64,000 nt of DNA from Phycisphaeraceae bacterium (GCA_019636735.1 JAHBWY010000004.1:248001-312000); one strand, 5' to 3'. Counted from the first letter of the stretch, positions 7,461 to 15,649 are shown. Made by a program: numbers and translations. The notes: generated by a model from the sequence alone, not told the origin.

Positions 7461-8765
7461 TCAGGCGTTGGCCGTGCTTTGACCGAAGGCGCCACGAGCC
7501 AACCGCCGATCATCGGGCTCCGAAGGAACGCTCGCCTCGAAGTCTTCTTCATCCGGGGAGAGTCTTGCGGTGACGCGGTCGATGGAAACGAGCAATCCCA
7601 GGCAGAACGCGGTGAGCAGCCAGCCCGTGCCTCCATGCGAAACCAGCGGAAGCGCGATGCCCTTGGTCGGGGCGAGCCCGGTGACCACCGAGAGATTGAT
7701 GGCCGCCTGCACCGCAACGGTCAGCAGCACGCCGAATGCGAAGAGCCGCGCGAAATCTCGAGGCGGCGCGGCGGAGTCAGGTGTGCGACCAGCGCCGCGA
7801 ATGATCGCCACGCCAGCAATCAGCAGGCCGATGTAGAGCAGCACCACGGCGGCTGCGCCGACCACACCAAGTTCTTCACAGATGATCGCGTAGATGAAGT
7901 CGGTGGTCGACTCGGGCAGGTAGCCGAACTTCTGCACGCTGTTGCCGAGCCCGCGGCCACTGAGCGATCCGCCGTTGATGGCAGCCATCGACTGGATGAT
8001 GTGGTAGCCGATCCCCTCGCGATCCTTGTAGGGATCGAGGAACGCTTCGATGCGATTCACGCGATAGCGGCTCGTGAGGACGAGGCCGGCGGCGGCGATC
8101 GCCAGGACCGGGGCGACCAGGATGGGGTAGATGATGCGGGCACCGGCAACCACGAGCATGGCCACAGCCACCACCATGATGAGCACGGCCGTGCCGAGGT
8201 CGTTCTTCGCGATCAGGCCGCAGAAGAGCGAGACGACGATGAGCGGCAGCGCGAAGCCGCGCAGGAACTCCCGCATGCGGGGACCAGTCCAGCAGGCATA
8301 GGCGGCAATGGCGAAGGGCAGGCCCCACTTCACCACCTCGCTTGGCTGGAAGCTCAACGGTCCAAGCTGGAGCCAGCGCGTTGCGCCGTTGACTTCACGC
8401 CCGAGACCTGGCACATACACCGCAAGCAGCAGAAGGAGCGCGACGATCAGGATCCACGGCGCGGGATTGAAAGCAGGCCTTGCCTCACCCCATCGTTCAA
8501 CAGGTACGCGGGTTCCAATCAGCAGGCAGACGAAGGCGGCGAGCGCGAGCGCCGGAACGCGGCCGGTGAGGAGCCCGGTGAGAGTCGTCTCACCGCCGAG
8601 CTTCATGGCGGCGGAGTGGACCATGACCACGCCGATCGCCAGCAGGCACGCGGCCACGAGAATCACCAGATGACCGGGACGAAGCACGGCAGACTCATCG
8701 GCCGGAGCGTTGACTCTGGCGCAGATTTGGGCGCCTGAAGCGCGGCCAGGTGGTCGGCGTGCCAT
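7461..8765 (-). CDS. ftsW: FtsW/RodA-family (SEDS) peptidoglycan polymerase
   Basis: 434 residues from ATG at 8765. This is a polytopic SEDS-family protein with about ten hydrophobic segments that polymerises lipid II in the septal or elongation machinery. Conserved pieces are GATRWLQLGPLSFQPSE, LPESTTDFIYAIICEELG and LPLVSHGGTG. The order ftsW-murG favours FtsW over RodA. An ATG at 8801 is also in frame, but a TAGGGT -10-like box ends 11 bases before the 8765 ATG, and the extra 12 residues look non-coding. It is transcribed divergently from miaB. Confidence 0.9.
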   Translation of the reverse strand: MARRPPGRASGAQICARVNAPADESAVLRPGHLVILVAACLLAIGVVMVHSAAMKLGGETTLTGLLTGRVPALALAAFVCLLIGTRVPVERWGEARPAFNPAPWILIVALLLLLAVYVPGLGREVNGATRWLQLGPLSFQPSEVVKWGLPFAIAAYACWTGPRMREFLRGFALPLIVVSLFCGLIAKNDLGTAVLIMVVAVAMLVVAGARIIYPILVAPVLAIAAAGLVLTSRYRVNRIEAFLDPYKDREGIGYHIIQSMAAINGGSLSGRGLGNSVQKFGYLPESTTDFIYAIICEELGVVGAAAVVLLYIGLLIAGVAIIRGAGRTPDSAAPPRDFARLFAFGVLLTVAVQAAINLSVVTGLAPTKGIALPLVSHGGTGWLLTAFCLGLLVSIDRVTARLSPDEEDFEASVPSEPDDRRLARGAFGQSTANA

Positions 8766-8776
8766 CGCAGGCGGGC

Positions 8777-8786
8777 ACCCTACACT
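8777..8786. promoter_or_regulatory. Overlapping divergent -10 boxes between ftsW and miaB
   Basis: The minus strand reads TAGGGT (8777-8782), 11 bases before the ftsW ATG. The plus strand reads TACACT (8781-8786), 54 bases before the miaB ATG. The boxes overlap by two bases, so polymerase binding in the two directions may be mutually exclusive. Confidence 0.4.
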
Positions 8787-8839
8787 CCCGCTTTCGTCCA
8801 CGAAGGGCGAGCGGCTCCGGAGCCCTCCGGGTCAGACCC

Positions 8840-10681
8840 ATGGCGACTGTCTTCCTCGAAACCTTTGGCTGCCAGATGAACGAGCTCGACAGCGAGCTGG
8901 TTCGCTCCCACTTGCGGGCGCTGGGGCACTCCTTCGTGGATGATTGGCAGACCGCCGAAGTGGTGCTCTTCAACACCTGCTCGGTGCGCGAACACGCTGA
9001 ACACAAGGCCTACAGCCGGTTGGGCATCATCGGCCAGCGGAAGAAGCGCGGGGAGCAGGTGATCCTGGGCGTCCTCGGCTGCATGGCGGAGCGGGATGGG
9101 CCGGACATGCTGCGTCGCTACCCGCAGGTGGACCTCCTTTGCGGGCCGGGTGAACTCGACCGGCTTCCGCTCCTGATTGACAACGCCTTCCGCTCGGGGC
9201 AGGCGCCCGCCTCGGAGAGGGTTGCACTTGCCGGCAATCGGCATCGCCGGAGTGCGACCCTGGCCGCGGCGGAGGATTCACTGGAACTGCTCGATCTGGC
9301 GAGGGCCTTCGACCCCGATGCCCGTGAAGGGCGCGCCTGGAGCGCCTATGTACGCATCACTCGGGGCTGCAACAAGTTCTGCACCTACTGCGTGGTTCCC
9401 AATACGCGCGGTGCCGAGGTTCATCGCCCGCCCGACCACATTGTCGAGGAGTGCCGCAAACTGGCTGAGGCGGGCGTCGTGGAGATCACGCTCCTTGGTC
9501 AGACGGTCAATCACTACCGCTACACCCACGGCGTCTCGACCGACGCGTCGGGCCGAGAGGCCCCACAGGTCGGACCGGGGCTGTCGGCCTTCCGAGGTCC
9601 CGAGGCGGAGCGCCTGGCGCAGAGCGGCGGCGGGGAACGGGACGCGATCGACGCGAGTGGGCGGAGAGTGACCACCTTCGCGAGGCTCCTCGCTCGCATC
9701 CACGACGAGGTGCCGCAACTGAGGCGCCTCCGTTTCGTCACGAGCTACCCGCGCGACTTCGGCCCCGATGTGCTCGATGTCATCGCCGCGAGGCCGAGGA
9801 TTGCGCCGTACATCCACGCGCCGGCCCAGTCGGGTTCCGATCGCATCCTGAAGCTCATGAATCGCGGCTATCAGGTCGCCGACTATCGAGCGTTCGTCGA
9901 GTCGATCTTCGAGCGCATGCCGCAGGCGACGCTCGCGGGGGACTTCATCGTCGGCTTCCCGACGGAGACGGATGAGGACTTCGAAGCGTCGCTCGCGCTG
10001 ATCAGGGAGTTGCCCTTCAAGAACAACTTCATCTTCAAGTACTCGCCGCGCCCGGGCACGGTCGCCATCGATCGCTTCGCTGATGATGTCCCCGTCGAGA
10101 TCAAGAAACTCAGGAACAACACGATGCTCGAAGTGCAGGCCGAGACGAGTCGGCGCGTGCATGCCGCATGGGTGGGGCGCGAGGTCGAGATCCTGGTTGA
10201 GCGGATCGGAAGTCGCCGGGGCGCGGCCGAGGGTGACTCGGAGAGGGGGGCGGTCACGCCGTCGGCGGCTGAGGATGCGCACCCACGCGAGAGTGAAGCG
10301 CCGCGCCGGGTGGCGCTCGCGGTGATCGGCGCGGGAAGTCGTGGCCGTGGCGAGAGCGAGCGGGGCGGGCATGGGGGATATGCCGGGCATGGCGGATTCG
10401 GCGGGGAGGGCGGGCAAGCAGGTCATGCCGGGAAGGACTCGCATGCCAGCCTGCGCGTCGCCGAGGGAGCGCCCGGATCACGGCCCGGCGCGAACGGAGA
10501 TCGTTCGCCTCGCGCGAACGAGATGATCGAGATCATCGGGCGCACCAGCGGTGACCTCATTGTCTCATGCCGTCAGAGTGCATCGAGCGTTGCGGATCTT
10601 CGTCCCGGTGCCTTTGTTCGAGTGCGCCTCGACTCCGCCGAACCACTTCTTCTGCGGGGCACGGTGAGCGGGCGTGCGTGA
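8840..10681 (+). CDS. miaB: MiaB, tRNA-2-methylthio-N6-dimethylallyladenosine synthase, with two insertions
   Basis: 613 residues, much longer than the usual 440-480. MiaB is a radical-SAM enzyme that methylthiolates i6A37 in tRNA. The N-terminal UPF0004 domain has the three cluster cysteines (C11 in FGCQMN, C47 in NTCSVRE, C81 in LGCMAER); the radical-SAM motif is C177-x3-C181-x2-C184 (GCNKFCTYCVVPNTRG). An insertion of about 48 residues follows LLGQTVNHYR (229-277). A second of about 105 residues (457-561), Gly/His/Ser-rich with GHGGYAGHGGFGG, splits the TRAM domain between VGREVEILVERIG and MIEIIGRTSGDLIV. The start is the ATG giving MATVFLETFGCQ; earlier in-frame ATGs add only an arginine-rich leader. 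Confidence 0.9.
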   Translation: MATVFLETFGCQMNELDSELVRSHLRALGHSFVDDWQTAEVVLFNTCSVREHAEHKAYSRLGIIGQRKKRGEQVILGVLGCMAERDGPDMLRRYPQVDLLCGPGELDRLPLLIDNAFRSGQAPASERVALAGNRHRRSATLAAAEDSLELLDLARAFDPDAREGRAWSAYVRITRGCNKFCTYCVVPNTRGAEVHRPPDHIVEECRKLAEAGVVEITLLGQTVNHYRYTHGVSTDASGREAPQVGPGLSAFRGPEAERLAQSGGGERDAIDASGRRVTTFARLLARIHDEVPQLRRLRFVTSYPRDFGPDVLDVIAARPRIAPYIHAPAQSGSDRILKLMNRGYQVADYRAFVESIFERMPQATLAGDFIVGFPTETDEDFEASLALIRELPFKNNFIFKYSPRPGTVAIDRFADDVPVEIKKLRNNTMLEVQAETSRRVHAAWVGREVEILVERIGSRRGAAEGDSERGAVTPSAAEDAHPRESEAPRRVALAVIGAGSRGRGESERGGHGGYAGHGGFGGEGGQAGHAGKDSHASLRVAEGAPGSRPGANGDRSPRANEMIEIIGRTSGDLIVSCRQSASSVADLRPGAFVRVRLDSAEPLLLRGTVSGRA

Positions 10682-11069
10682 GCCGATCGTCATCCGTGTT
10701 GGCGCCGCGGCATCGCCCGGTCGGGTGGATGAGGTCGCTGCAGCACATGGAACGAAAGAGTTCGACGATCCGCGTGTCGCCTTCGCGCTGCTGCTCTCGC
10801 TCGAGGTCAGGCGGCGCGGCGGTGAGCAGTTGCCGAGGGTCGAGCTCGAAGTGGGCCCGCGCGAACATGCTCCGCTTCAGGAGGCGACGCGCGAGTACCT
10901 GCCGTGGGTCGAGATCGTCTGCCGCGCTGAGGCTTCCGGAGGTGTCGGGCCGCCGCCTCGAGCCGCCGGAAGCGAAGTTTCACCGAGTCGGCTGGTGAGC
11001 GCCGAGGAATTGGCCATGCTCCTTGACCTTCCTGAGCGAAGGTCGCCCCGGAGCGCTTCGTCCCCGTGA
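10674..11069 (+). CDS. Small protein of unknown function between miaB and a phosphoesterase
   Basis: 131 residues, GTG start overlapping the end of miaB by eight bases; its TGA overlaps the GTG start of the next gene (GTGA at 11066-11069). Both junctions suggest translational coupling in one transcript. The sequence has hydrophilic, charged character (VEIVCRAEASGGVG, SAEELAMLLDLPERR) and no membrane segment or known motif. I do not recognise a family. Confidence 0.55.
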   Translation: MREPIVIRVGAAASPGRVDEVAAAHGTKEFDDPRVAFALLLSLEVRRRGGEQLPRVELEVGPREHAPLQEATREYLPWVEIVCRAEASGGVGPPPRAAGSEVSPSRLVSAEELAMLLDLPERRSPRSASSP

Positions 11070-11989
11070 CCTGCGATCGCACCATCCTGGTCCTCTCCGA
11101 TCTTCACCTTGGCAAGGGGCCGTGCACCGTTCGAGCGCTCGAGCCGCTTCTGCACGGGGCGCGCGAAGTGGTGGTCAACGGAGATGTCGCCGAACTGCAT
11201 CTTCCCGGCGCAGTCGATCGCGCTCGTGAGGAACTCGAGCGGCTCCGCGACGCCTGCTGCCGCGCCGGAGCTTCGCTGCGCTGCATCGAGGGGAACCATG
11301 ATCTCGGCGTCTCCGGCGTGCGCCACGCCCTCCTCGCCGACGGTCGGGTGCTGGTGACCCACGGTGACGCCTTCGATCCTTGTGTCGCCCCGTGGTCGCC
11401 ATGGGCGGCCGATGCGCGCGCTGCAGTGGCGAGCGTGCTTGCACAGTATCCGGAGAGCGAACGCGATTCGGCCGATGCAGTCTTCGAGGCCGCCCGCGCA
11501 GCCGCCGCGTGCGAGTGGGCCGACGCCGATCGAGCTCGTCGTCATGCGAGCGCCTGGGCGCTGCTCCTGCGACCGCACGCGATCCTGCTGATCCTCAAGT
11601 ACTGGCGACGCTATCCGCACCTCGCCGGCGCCTTCGCCGCTCGGTGTGCTCCCGGCGCCCAGGTGGTCGTTTGCGGCCACTCCCATCGTCCCGGAGTATG
11701 GCGCATTGACGGTCGCATCATTCTCAACACGGGACACTTCGAGTTTCCCGCCAGGCCCTACGCGGTGCTGATCGACGACGAGGGGGCGGGCGAGCCGGCG
11801 CGCGTGGCGTGGCAGCGCATCCGCCGCCGCCGCGGTCTCTATGAGCTCGCGCCCGAGGCCACGGCGAGCTTCATGCTGCGGCCGGCCGCGGCAACGGCGG
11901 CGCCATCCACGCCGCTCGCAATGCCGCAACCATCGAGGAGCGCCACGAGCAGTTCGGTGGCGACATTGCCCCGAGCGCCGGGCGCATAG
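11066..11989 (+). CDS. Calcineurin-like metallophosphoesterase
   Basis: 307 residues. All five metal-ligand blocks of the binuclear metallophosphoesterase fold are visible: SDLHLGKG, NGDVAE, EGNHDLG, THGDAF and CGHSHRPGVW. The arrangement resembles LpxH/UDP-2,3-diacylglucosamine-type phosphoesterases, but the substrate cannot be assigned from sequence alone. The catalytic domain ends around residue 245; the remaining 60 residues are Ala/Pro/Ser-rich and their codons lie antisense to the end of mvaB, so the tail may be read-through sequence without function. Its GTG start is coupled to the preceding small gene. Confidence 0.8.
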   Translation: MTCDRTILVLSDLHLGKGPCTVRALEPLLHGAREVVVNGDVAELHLPGAVDRAREELERLRDACCRAGASLRCIEGNHDLGVSGVRHALLADGRVLVTHGDAFDPCVAPWSPWAADARAAVASVLAQYPESERDSADAVFEAARAAAACEWADADRARRHASAWALLLRPHAILLILKYWRRYPHLAGAFAARCAPGAQVVVCGHSHRPGVWRIDGRIILNTGHFEFPARPYAVLIDDEGAGEPARVAWQRIRRRRGLYELAPEATASFMLRPAAATAAPSTPLAMPQPSRSATSSSVATLPRAPGA

Positions 11990-12720
11990 GGGCAGCCTCC
12001 GAGGCCGCCGGCGCTGGCGTCGAAGCGCGTGACACCAAGCTGAAGTGCGCGGAGTGCGCAAGCTGCCGCGAGGCCGCGCGTGTCGTGGAGATGCAGCACT
12101 GAGTCGCCGGGGGCCACCACGCCATCAACCGCCTCGTACAGTCGATCGATGTCATCGGGCGCCGCAGCGCCGATTGTGTCGCCGAGGTCGATCTCCGCGG
12201 CACCGAGGTCAAGGAGCGCCGACGCGACGCGCCGCACGGCCGCACCGGCGATGGCTCCCTCGTAGGGGCAGCGGATGACGCAGCTCACATAGCCGCGCAC
12301 CGGCAGGCGCGCGTCGCGCGCCGCCCTGATGACGGGAGCCACGCGCTCAAGCGACTGGTCGATGGTGGCATTGATGTTCTTCTGCGAGAAGGTCTCGCTC
12401 GCGGCGAGGAAGACGGCGACCTTGTCCACCCGGGCGGCGACAGCCCGTTCGAGGCCCGCCATGTTCGGCACGAGCGCCGAGTACGCGCAACCCGGTCGCC
12501 GCGCGATACCCGCGAAGACCTCGGCGGCATCACCAAGTTGAGCCACCCACTTCGGGCTCACGAAGCTCGAGACTTCGATCTCCGTGAACCCCGCATTCGA
12601 GAGGGCGTCGATGAAGCGGATCTTCTCCGCCGTCGAGATCGGCTTCGACTCATTCTGGAGTCCGTCGCGCGGGCCGACCTCGGTCAGCCGAACTGAGGCT
12701 GGATGGGGCCATCGCGTCAC
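11839..12720 (-). CDS. mvaB: Hydroxymethylglutaryl-CoA lyase
   Basis: 293 residues, normal length. HMG-CoA lyase cleaves HMG-CoA to acetyl-CoA and acetoacetate, the last step of leucine degradation. Family blocks are EVGPRDGLQNE near the N-terminus, EVSSFVSPKWVAQLGD, YVSCVIRCPYEG, LHLHDTRGLA (metal-binding HxH) and the C-terminal active-site region DASAGGLGGCPYAPGARGNVATE with its loop Cys. The start is GTG at 12718-12720, overlapping the stop of the small membrane-protein gene upstream (GTGA). Its 3' end overlaps the convergent phosphoesterase gene by 151 bases; here the mvaB reading is clearly the conserved one. Confidence 0.93.
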   Translation of the reverse strand: MTRWPHPASVRLTEVGPRDGLQNESKPISTAEKIRFIDALSNAGFTEIEVSSFVSPKWVAQLGDAAEVFAGIARRPGCAYSALVPNMAGLERAVAARVDKVAVFLAASETFSQKNINATIDQSLERVAPVIRAARDARLPVRGYVSCVIRCPYEGAIAGAAVRRVASALLDLGAAEIDLGDTIGAAAPDDIDRLYEAVDGVVAPGDSVLHLHDTRGLAAACALRALQLGVTRFDASAGGLGGCPYAPGARGNVATELLVALLDGCGIASGVDGAAVAAAGRSMKLAVASGASS

Positions 12721-12974
12721 GAGGCACCTCCGGATGCGTTCGTTCCACTGGAGGAACGATCGCTGGCGCCGAGCGGCGCTTCGCCGCGCTGCGCCGCGAG
12801 GCTGGCGCGGCGCTCCTGCGCTTCGAGTTCAAGTTGCCGAGTGTGGTCGCGATTGGCTCGAATCAGGAGCACGATCACAAAGACGGTCACGAGCACGGTG
12901 ATGACACCACCACCGATGAAGAGGATGAGCTCCGCAGGAACCGGCGCGGGGCCATCAACAGGCGCTGCGCTCAT
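12717..12974 (-). CDS. Small single-pass membrane protein
   Basis: 85 residues. One strong transmembrane segment (about 15-40, LILFIGGGVITVLVTVFVIVLLI) is followed by a charged, probably helical stretch (RANRDHTRQLELEAQERRASLAAQRGE) and a Ser/Gly-rich end. It is linked by 4-base overlaps to the ygfZ-like gene before it (ATGA, 12971-12974) and to mvaB after it. Function unknown. Confidence 0.65.
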   Translation of the reverse strand: MSAAPVDGPAPVPAELILFIGGGVITVLVTVFVIVLLIRANRDHTRQLELEAQERRASLAAQRGEAPLGASDRSSSGTNASGGAS

Positions 12975-14197
12975 GCGGCTCCGACTCCGCTCGTGGCGTC
13001 AATCAAGGGTGCCGGCGGTCCGAGGACTTCAACCTCGAGGGCGTGACCATCGGCGTGCGCGGCGACCTTGCTCCCCGGTTCCGCGAGGGCGCTTCGCACG
13101 GTCGCGAGTCCGATGATCGATCGCAAGAGTGGCGAGATGGTGCTGCTTGTCACCACACCGATCGGCGTGCCCATCGGTTCCGATGGCCGGCGCAACTGGG
13201 CGCCGCTGACCGGCGTCTCTTCGCCTGCGGCGCGGAAGGCGACCACCTGCTGCTTCGGCGCGCCGAGCGACTCCATGCGAGCGACGATCTCCTGACCCGG
13301 GTAGCAGCCCTTTCGAAAACTCACATGCGAGCGCACGACGCCGGTCTCGTGGGGGAGGCTCTCCTGGCCGAAGTCGACGCGGAAGAGCGGCGTGCCGCCT
13401 TCGATGCGCGCACTGTTCCATGCCTCCCATCCTGCGGGGCGAGCCTGCTCGACCAGGCGTTGCCAGAGGGCGATGGCTCCGTCGATCGGAACGAACAACT
13501 CGAAGCCCTTCGTGGCGCAGGTGTCCTCTCGCGCTGCGATGACGCGCGAACCAGAGACCACTCCGGCCGCAACACCGCCTGGTGCGAGGGCGTCAGCACC
13601 GGTCACTCCCGATGCGTCGAGAAGCGCTCCCGACTTCGGTCCATGCAGCGAGAGACGAGCCCAAGTGGTGCTCGCCTCCTCGATCTGGACATCCTCACTG
13701 AAGAGGAATCGATCAAGCGATTCGCGCACTTCGCTCGCGGCACAAGCGTCGACATCGAGCAGGATCTCGTCGCCCGTCTCAACGATGAGGAGATCGGTGT
13801 CGATCCGACCCTTGCGATTCAACCAGAAGCCCCGCCGTGACTGACCGACCTTCAGCGTGGCGACATCCTGAGTGAGCATTCGGTTCAGGAAGTCGCGCCG
13901 CTCGGCTCCGGTGACGCGAAGGGTAGCGCGGTGGAAGGGATCTACGAGCGCGACGCTCCGGCGAATGGCCGCATACTCAGGCTCGAATGGACCGTAGGCG
14001 GCGACCACCTGCCGTACCTGCTCGGGGTCGGCATCATCGGGGCCGAACGGAAGCCAGGAGACTTCGGCGCGATTCGCGGCGAACGCGGCCGCCTGCGCGT
14101 CGCCCCGGCCCGCTTCAGCCACGAGACGGGCGCGGCGCTCATTCTCCCGCGTCGCGAAGGCAAGCTGTTCGTCATGGAACGGCGAGTGCCGGGGCAT
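12971..14197 (-). CDS. YgfZ/GcvT-like folate-binding protein
   Basis: 408 residues from the ATG at 14197. The family marker KGCYPGQE is present (SFRKGCYPGQEIVARMESLG), with the Cys that YgfZ uses in folate-dependent support of Fe-S cluster assembly. The upstream part (RRSVALVDPFHRATLRVTGAERRDFLNRMLTQD) matches the GcvT-like domain. The open frame extends 101 codons further to 14500 through low-complexity Ala/Arg-rich sequence, which I exclude: TACCAT lies six bases before the 14197 ATG, as in other leaderless-looking genes here. It heads an operon with a small membrane protein and mvaB. Miab and other Fe-S enzymes nearby could be clients, but this is inference. Confidence 0.85.
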   Translation of the reverse strand: MPRHSPFHDEQLAFATRENERRARLVAEAGRGDAQAAAFAANRAEVSWLPFGPDDADPEQVRQVVAAYGPFEPEYAAIRRSVALVDPFHRATLRVTGAERRDFLNRMLTQDVATLKVGQSRRGFWLNRKGRIDTDLLIVETGDEILLDVDACAASEVRESLDRFLFSEDVQIEEASTTWARLSLHGPKSGALLDASGVTGADALAPGGVAAGVVSGSRVIAAREDTCATKGFELFVPIDGAIALWQRLVEQARPAGWEAWNSARIEGGTPLFRVDFGQESLPHETGVVRSHVSFRKGCYPGQEIVARMESLGAPKQQVVAFRAAGEETPVSGAQLRRPSEPMGTPIGVVTSSTISPLLRSIIGLATVRSALAEPGSKVAAHADGHALEVEVLGPPAPLIDATSGVGAA

Positions 14198-14203
14198 GGC
14201 GCC

Positions 14204-14209
14204 ATGGTA
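14204..14209 (-). promoter_or_regulatory. Candidate -10 box (TACCAT) for the ygfZ-like operon
   Basis: Minus-strand TACCAT is six bases before the ATG at 14197, so transcription would start at or next to the start codon. Confidence 0.4.
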
Positions 14210-14400
14210 GGGGGGCGCGGTGCAGGCGGTGATGGCGACGCGGGCGTCGCTGGTTGCGCTGGCGGAGACAGCAGCGCTGGCGACGATCGCTTCGATCGCC
14301 GCCTTGGCGGCGATGATGCACGCGGCAGCCGGGGTGGTCCTGGTCGCCGGAGCGGCTGAGGTCGCCGTGGCGGTCATTGCATACCTGCCTTTCACGGCGG

Positions 14401-14436
14401 CATACCGTTCATACCGTTCACGGCCTTCACGGCCTT
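14401..14436 (+). repeat. Tandem 9-base repeats in two flavours
   Basis: CATACCGTT occurs twice (14401-14418), followed directly by CACGGCCTT twice (14419-14436). The two 9-mers differ at three positions and the array ends in CATGG. It is non-coding in my annotation. Confidence 0.75.
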
Positions 14437-14553
14437 CATGGTGGCCCCGGTGCCTATGACCGCCGCGGGCCGCTCGGTCACGATGCCTGGCCGGCGCCAA
14501 CGACGGCTCCGTCAGAGGGCGAGTGAACGCCCCAACAGGCGGCGTCGGTGCGG

Positions 14554-14559
14554 TACCAT
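14554..14559 (+). promoter_or_regulatory. Candidate -10 box (TACCAT) for the M42 peptidase gene
   Basis: TACCAT ends seven bases before the ATG at 14567; there is no Shine-Dalgarno. Confidence 0.45.
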
Positions 14560-14566
14560 CGACCGA

Positions 14567-15649
14567 ATGCGCTACGACCTCCTTCGAACGCTGTGTGAAG
14601 CGCCCGGTGTTGCCGGACGCGAAGAACGCATCCGTGACATCATTCGCGGCGAGATCAAGGGTCTGTTCGACGAGGTCGAGGAAGATCGCCTTGGTTCACT
14701 CATCTGCACCCGGCGTGCGAAGGTGCGCTCTTCGACCAAGGGCTCCCGCAAGAGCGCGCGCACCGCTGCGGCACCGCGCGTGCTGCTCGCAGCGCACATG
14801 GATGAAATCGGCTTCTATGTCCGCCATGTCGATGACGAAGGCATGGTCTGGCTGAACCCCGCCGGAGGATTCGATCCCCGCAACCTCTTCAGTCGCCGAG
14901 TCGTGCTCATCACGCGCGACGGCGACTTCACTGGCGTGATGAACCCGGGCGGCAAGCCGATTCACATCTCATCCGAGGCGGAGCGATCGAAGGTCCCCGG
15001 AGTCGAAGAGTTCTTCGTTGACCTCGGGCTCGATGCGGCCACGGTCAGGAAGGCCGTCCAGATCGGCGACTTCGTCGTTCCGCATGAGCCCTTCTTCGAG
15101 ACGGAGCGCAAGGTCGTCTCCAAGGCGATTGACAATCGCGTGGCCTGCTTCATCGCCATCGAGACCATGCGCGCCATCGCCAAGCGAGGTTCGCGCCACG
15201 GCGCCGATCTCATCGTCGCCTTCACGACGCAGGAGGAAGTCGGCTTGCGCGGCGCGCTGGTGGCGGCGCAGACCGTCGGGGCTGACATCGGCGTCGGCAT
15301 CGATGTCAATCTCGCCTGCGACACGCCGGGCGTGCCCGAGACGCAGCGAGTCACGAAGCAGGGGGCCGGCGCCGCCATCATGGTGCAGGATTCGTCGATG
15401 ATCTCCGATCATCGTCTCATCGAAGAGGTCTGCGCGGTGGCGCGGCGCCACCGCATTGCCCATCAGCGGGCGATTCTTCCCCGGGGCGGTCAGGACGCCG
15501 GCGCCATTCAACGGGCCGGCCGCGGCGCCCGATGCATCGCCATCGGGCCGGGCACCCGCTACATCCACACTGTGACCGAGATGATCGACAAGCGGGACAC
15601 CGAGGCGTGCATCGAGTTGCTCGCCGCGTGGCTCCCGACCGTGTCGTAG
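14567..15649 (+). CDS. M42-family metallo-aminopeptidase
   Basis: 360 residues, typical for M42 (glutamyl aminopeptidase/tetrahedral TET peptidase-like). These are cytoplasmic dinuclear metal enzymes that trim peptides. Metal and catalytic residues are visible: His in AAHMDEIGFYV, Asp in SKAIDNRVAC, Glu-Glu in FTTQEEVGLRGA, Asp in GVGIDVNLACDTPG and His in GTRYIHTVTE. The start is ATG giving MRYDLLRTLCEAPGVAGRE; an in-frame ATG 129 bases upstream would add an arginine-rich, unlikely leader. It is transcribed divergently from the ygfZ operon. Confidence 0.88.
   Translation: MRYDLLRTLCEAPGVAGREERIRDIIRGEIKGLFDEVEEDRLGSLICTRRAKVRSSTKGSRKSARTAAAPRVLLAAHMDEIGFYVRHVDDEGMVWLNPAGGFDPRNLFSRRVVLITRDGDFTGVMNPGGKPIHISSEAERSKVPGVEEFFVDLGLDAATVRKAVQIGDFVVPHEPFFETERKVVSKAIDNRVACFIAIETMRAIAKRGSRHGADLIVAFTTQEEVGLRGALVAAQTVGADIGVGIDVNLACDTPGVPETQRVTKQGAGAAIMVQDSSMISDHRLIEEVCAVARRHRIAHQRAILPRGGQDAGAIQRAGRGARCIAIGPGTRYIHTVTEMIDKRDTEACIELLAAWLPTVS

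Larger units (their letters stand above)
14198..14566. other. 369-base divergent gap with low-complexity sequence
   Basis: This lies between ygfZ-like (minus) and the M42 peptidase gene (plus). It holds minus-strand TACCAT at 14204-14209, plus-strand TACCAT at 14554-14559 and a run of 9-base repeats at 14401-14436. Frames through it encode Ala/Val-rich (plus, 14220-14459) or Gly-rich runs without recognisable domains. I see no supported gene. Confidence 0.55.

Noticed and set aside
6879-8738. 619-codon plus-strand open frame antisense to ftsW-murG
   Set aside because: Arg/Gly/His-rich shadow composition; the minus strand carries clear FtsW and MurG motifs.
14401-14436. Tandem 9-mers considered as a CRISPR array
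   Set aside because: Units are far too short, contiguous and without spacers; no cas genes.
14220-14459. 79-codon Ala/Val-rich plus-strand frame that looks like a small membrane protein
   Set aside because: The hydrophobic run comes from GCG/GTC-rich low-complexity DNA and continues into 9-base repeats; no Shine-Dalgarno or -10 box.
14198-14500. 101-codon N-terminal extension of the YgfZ-like protein
   Set aside because: Low-complexity Ala/Arg sequence before the conserved domain; a TACCAT box six bases before ATG 14197 supports the shorter form.
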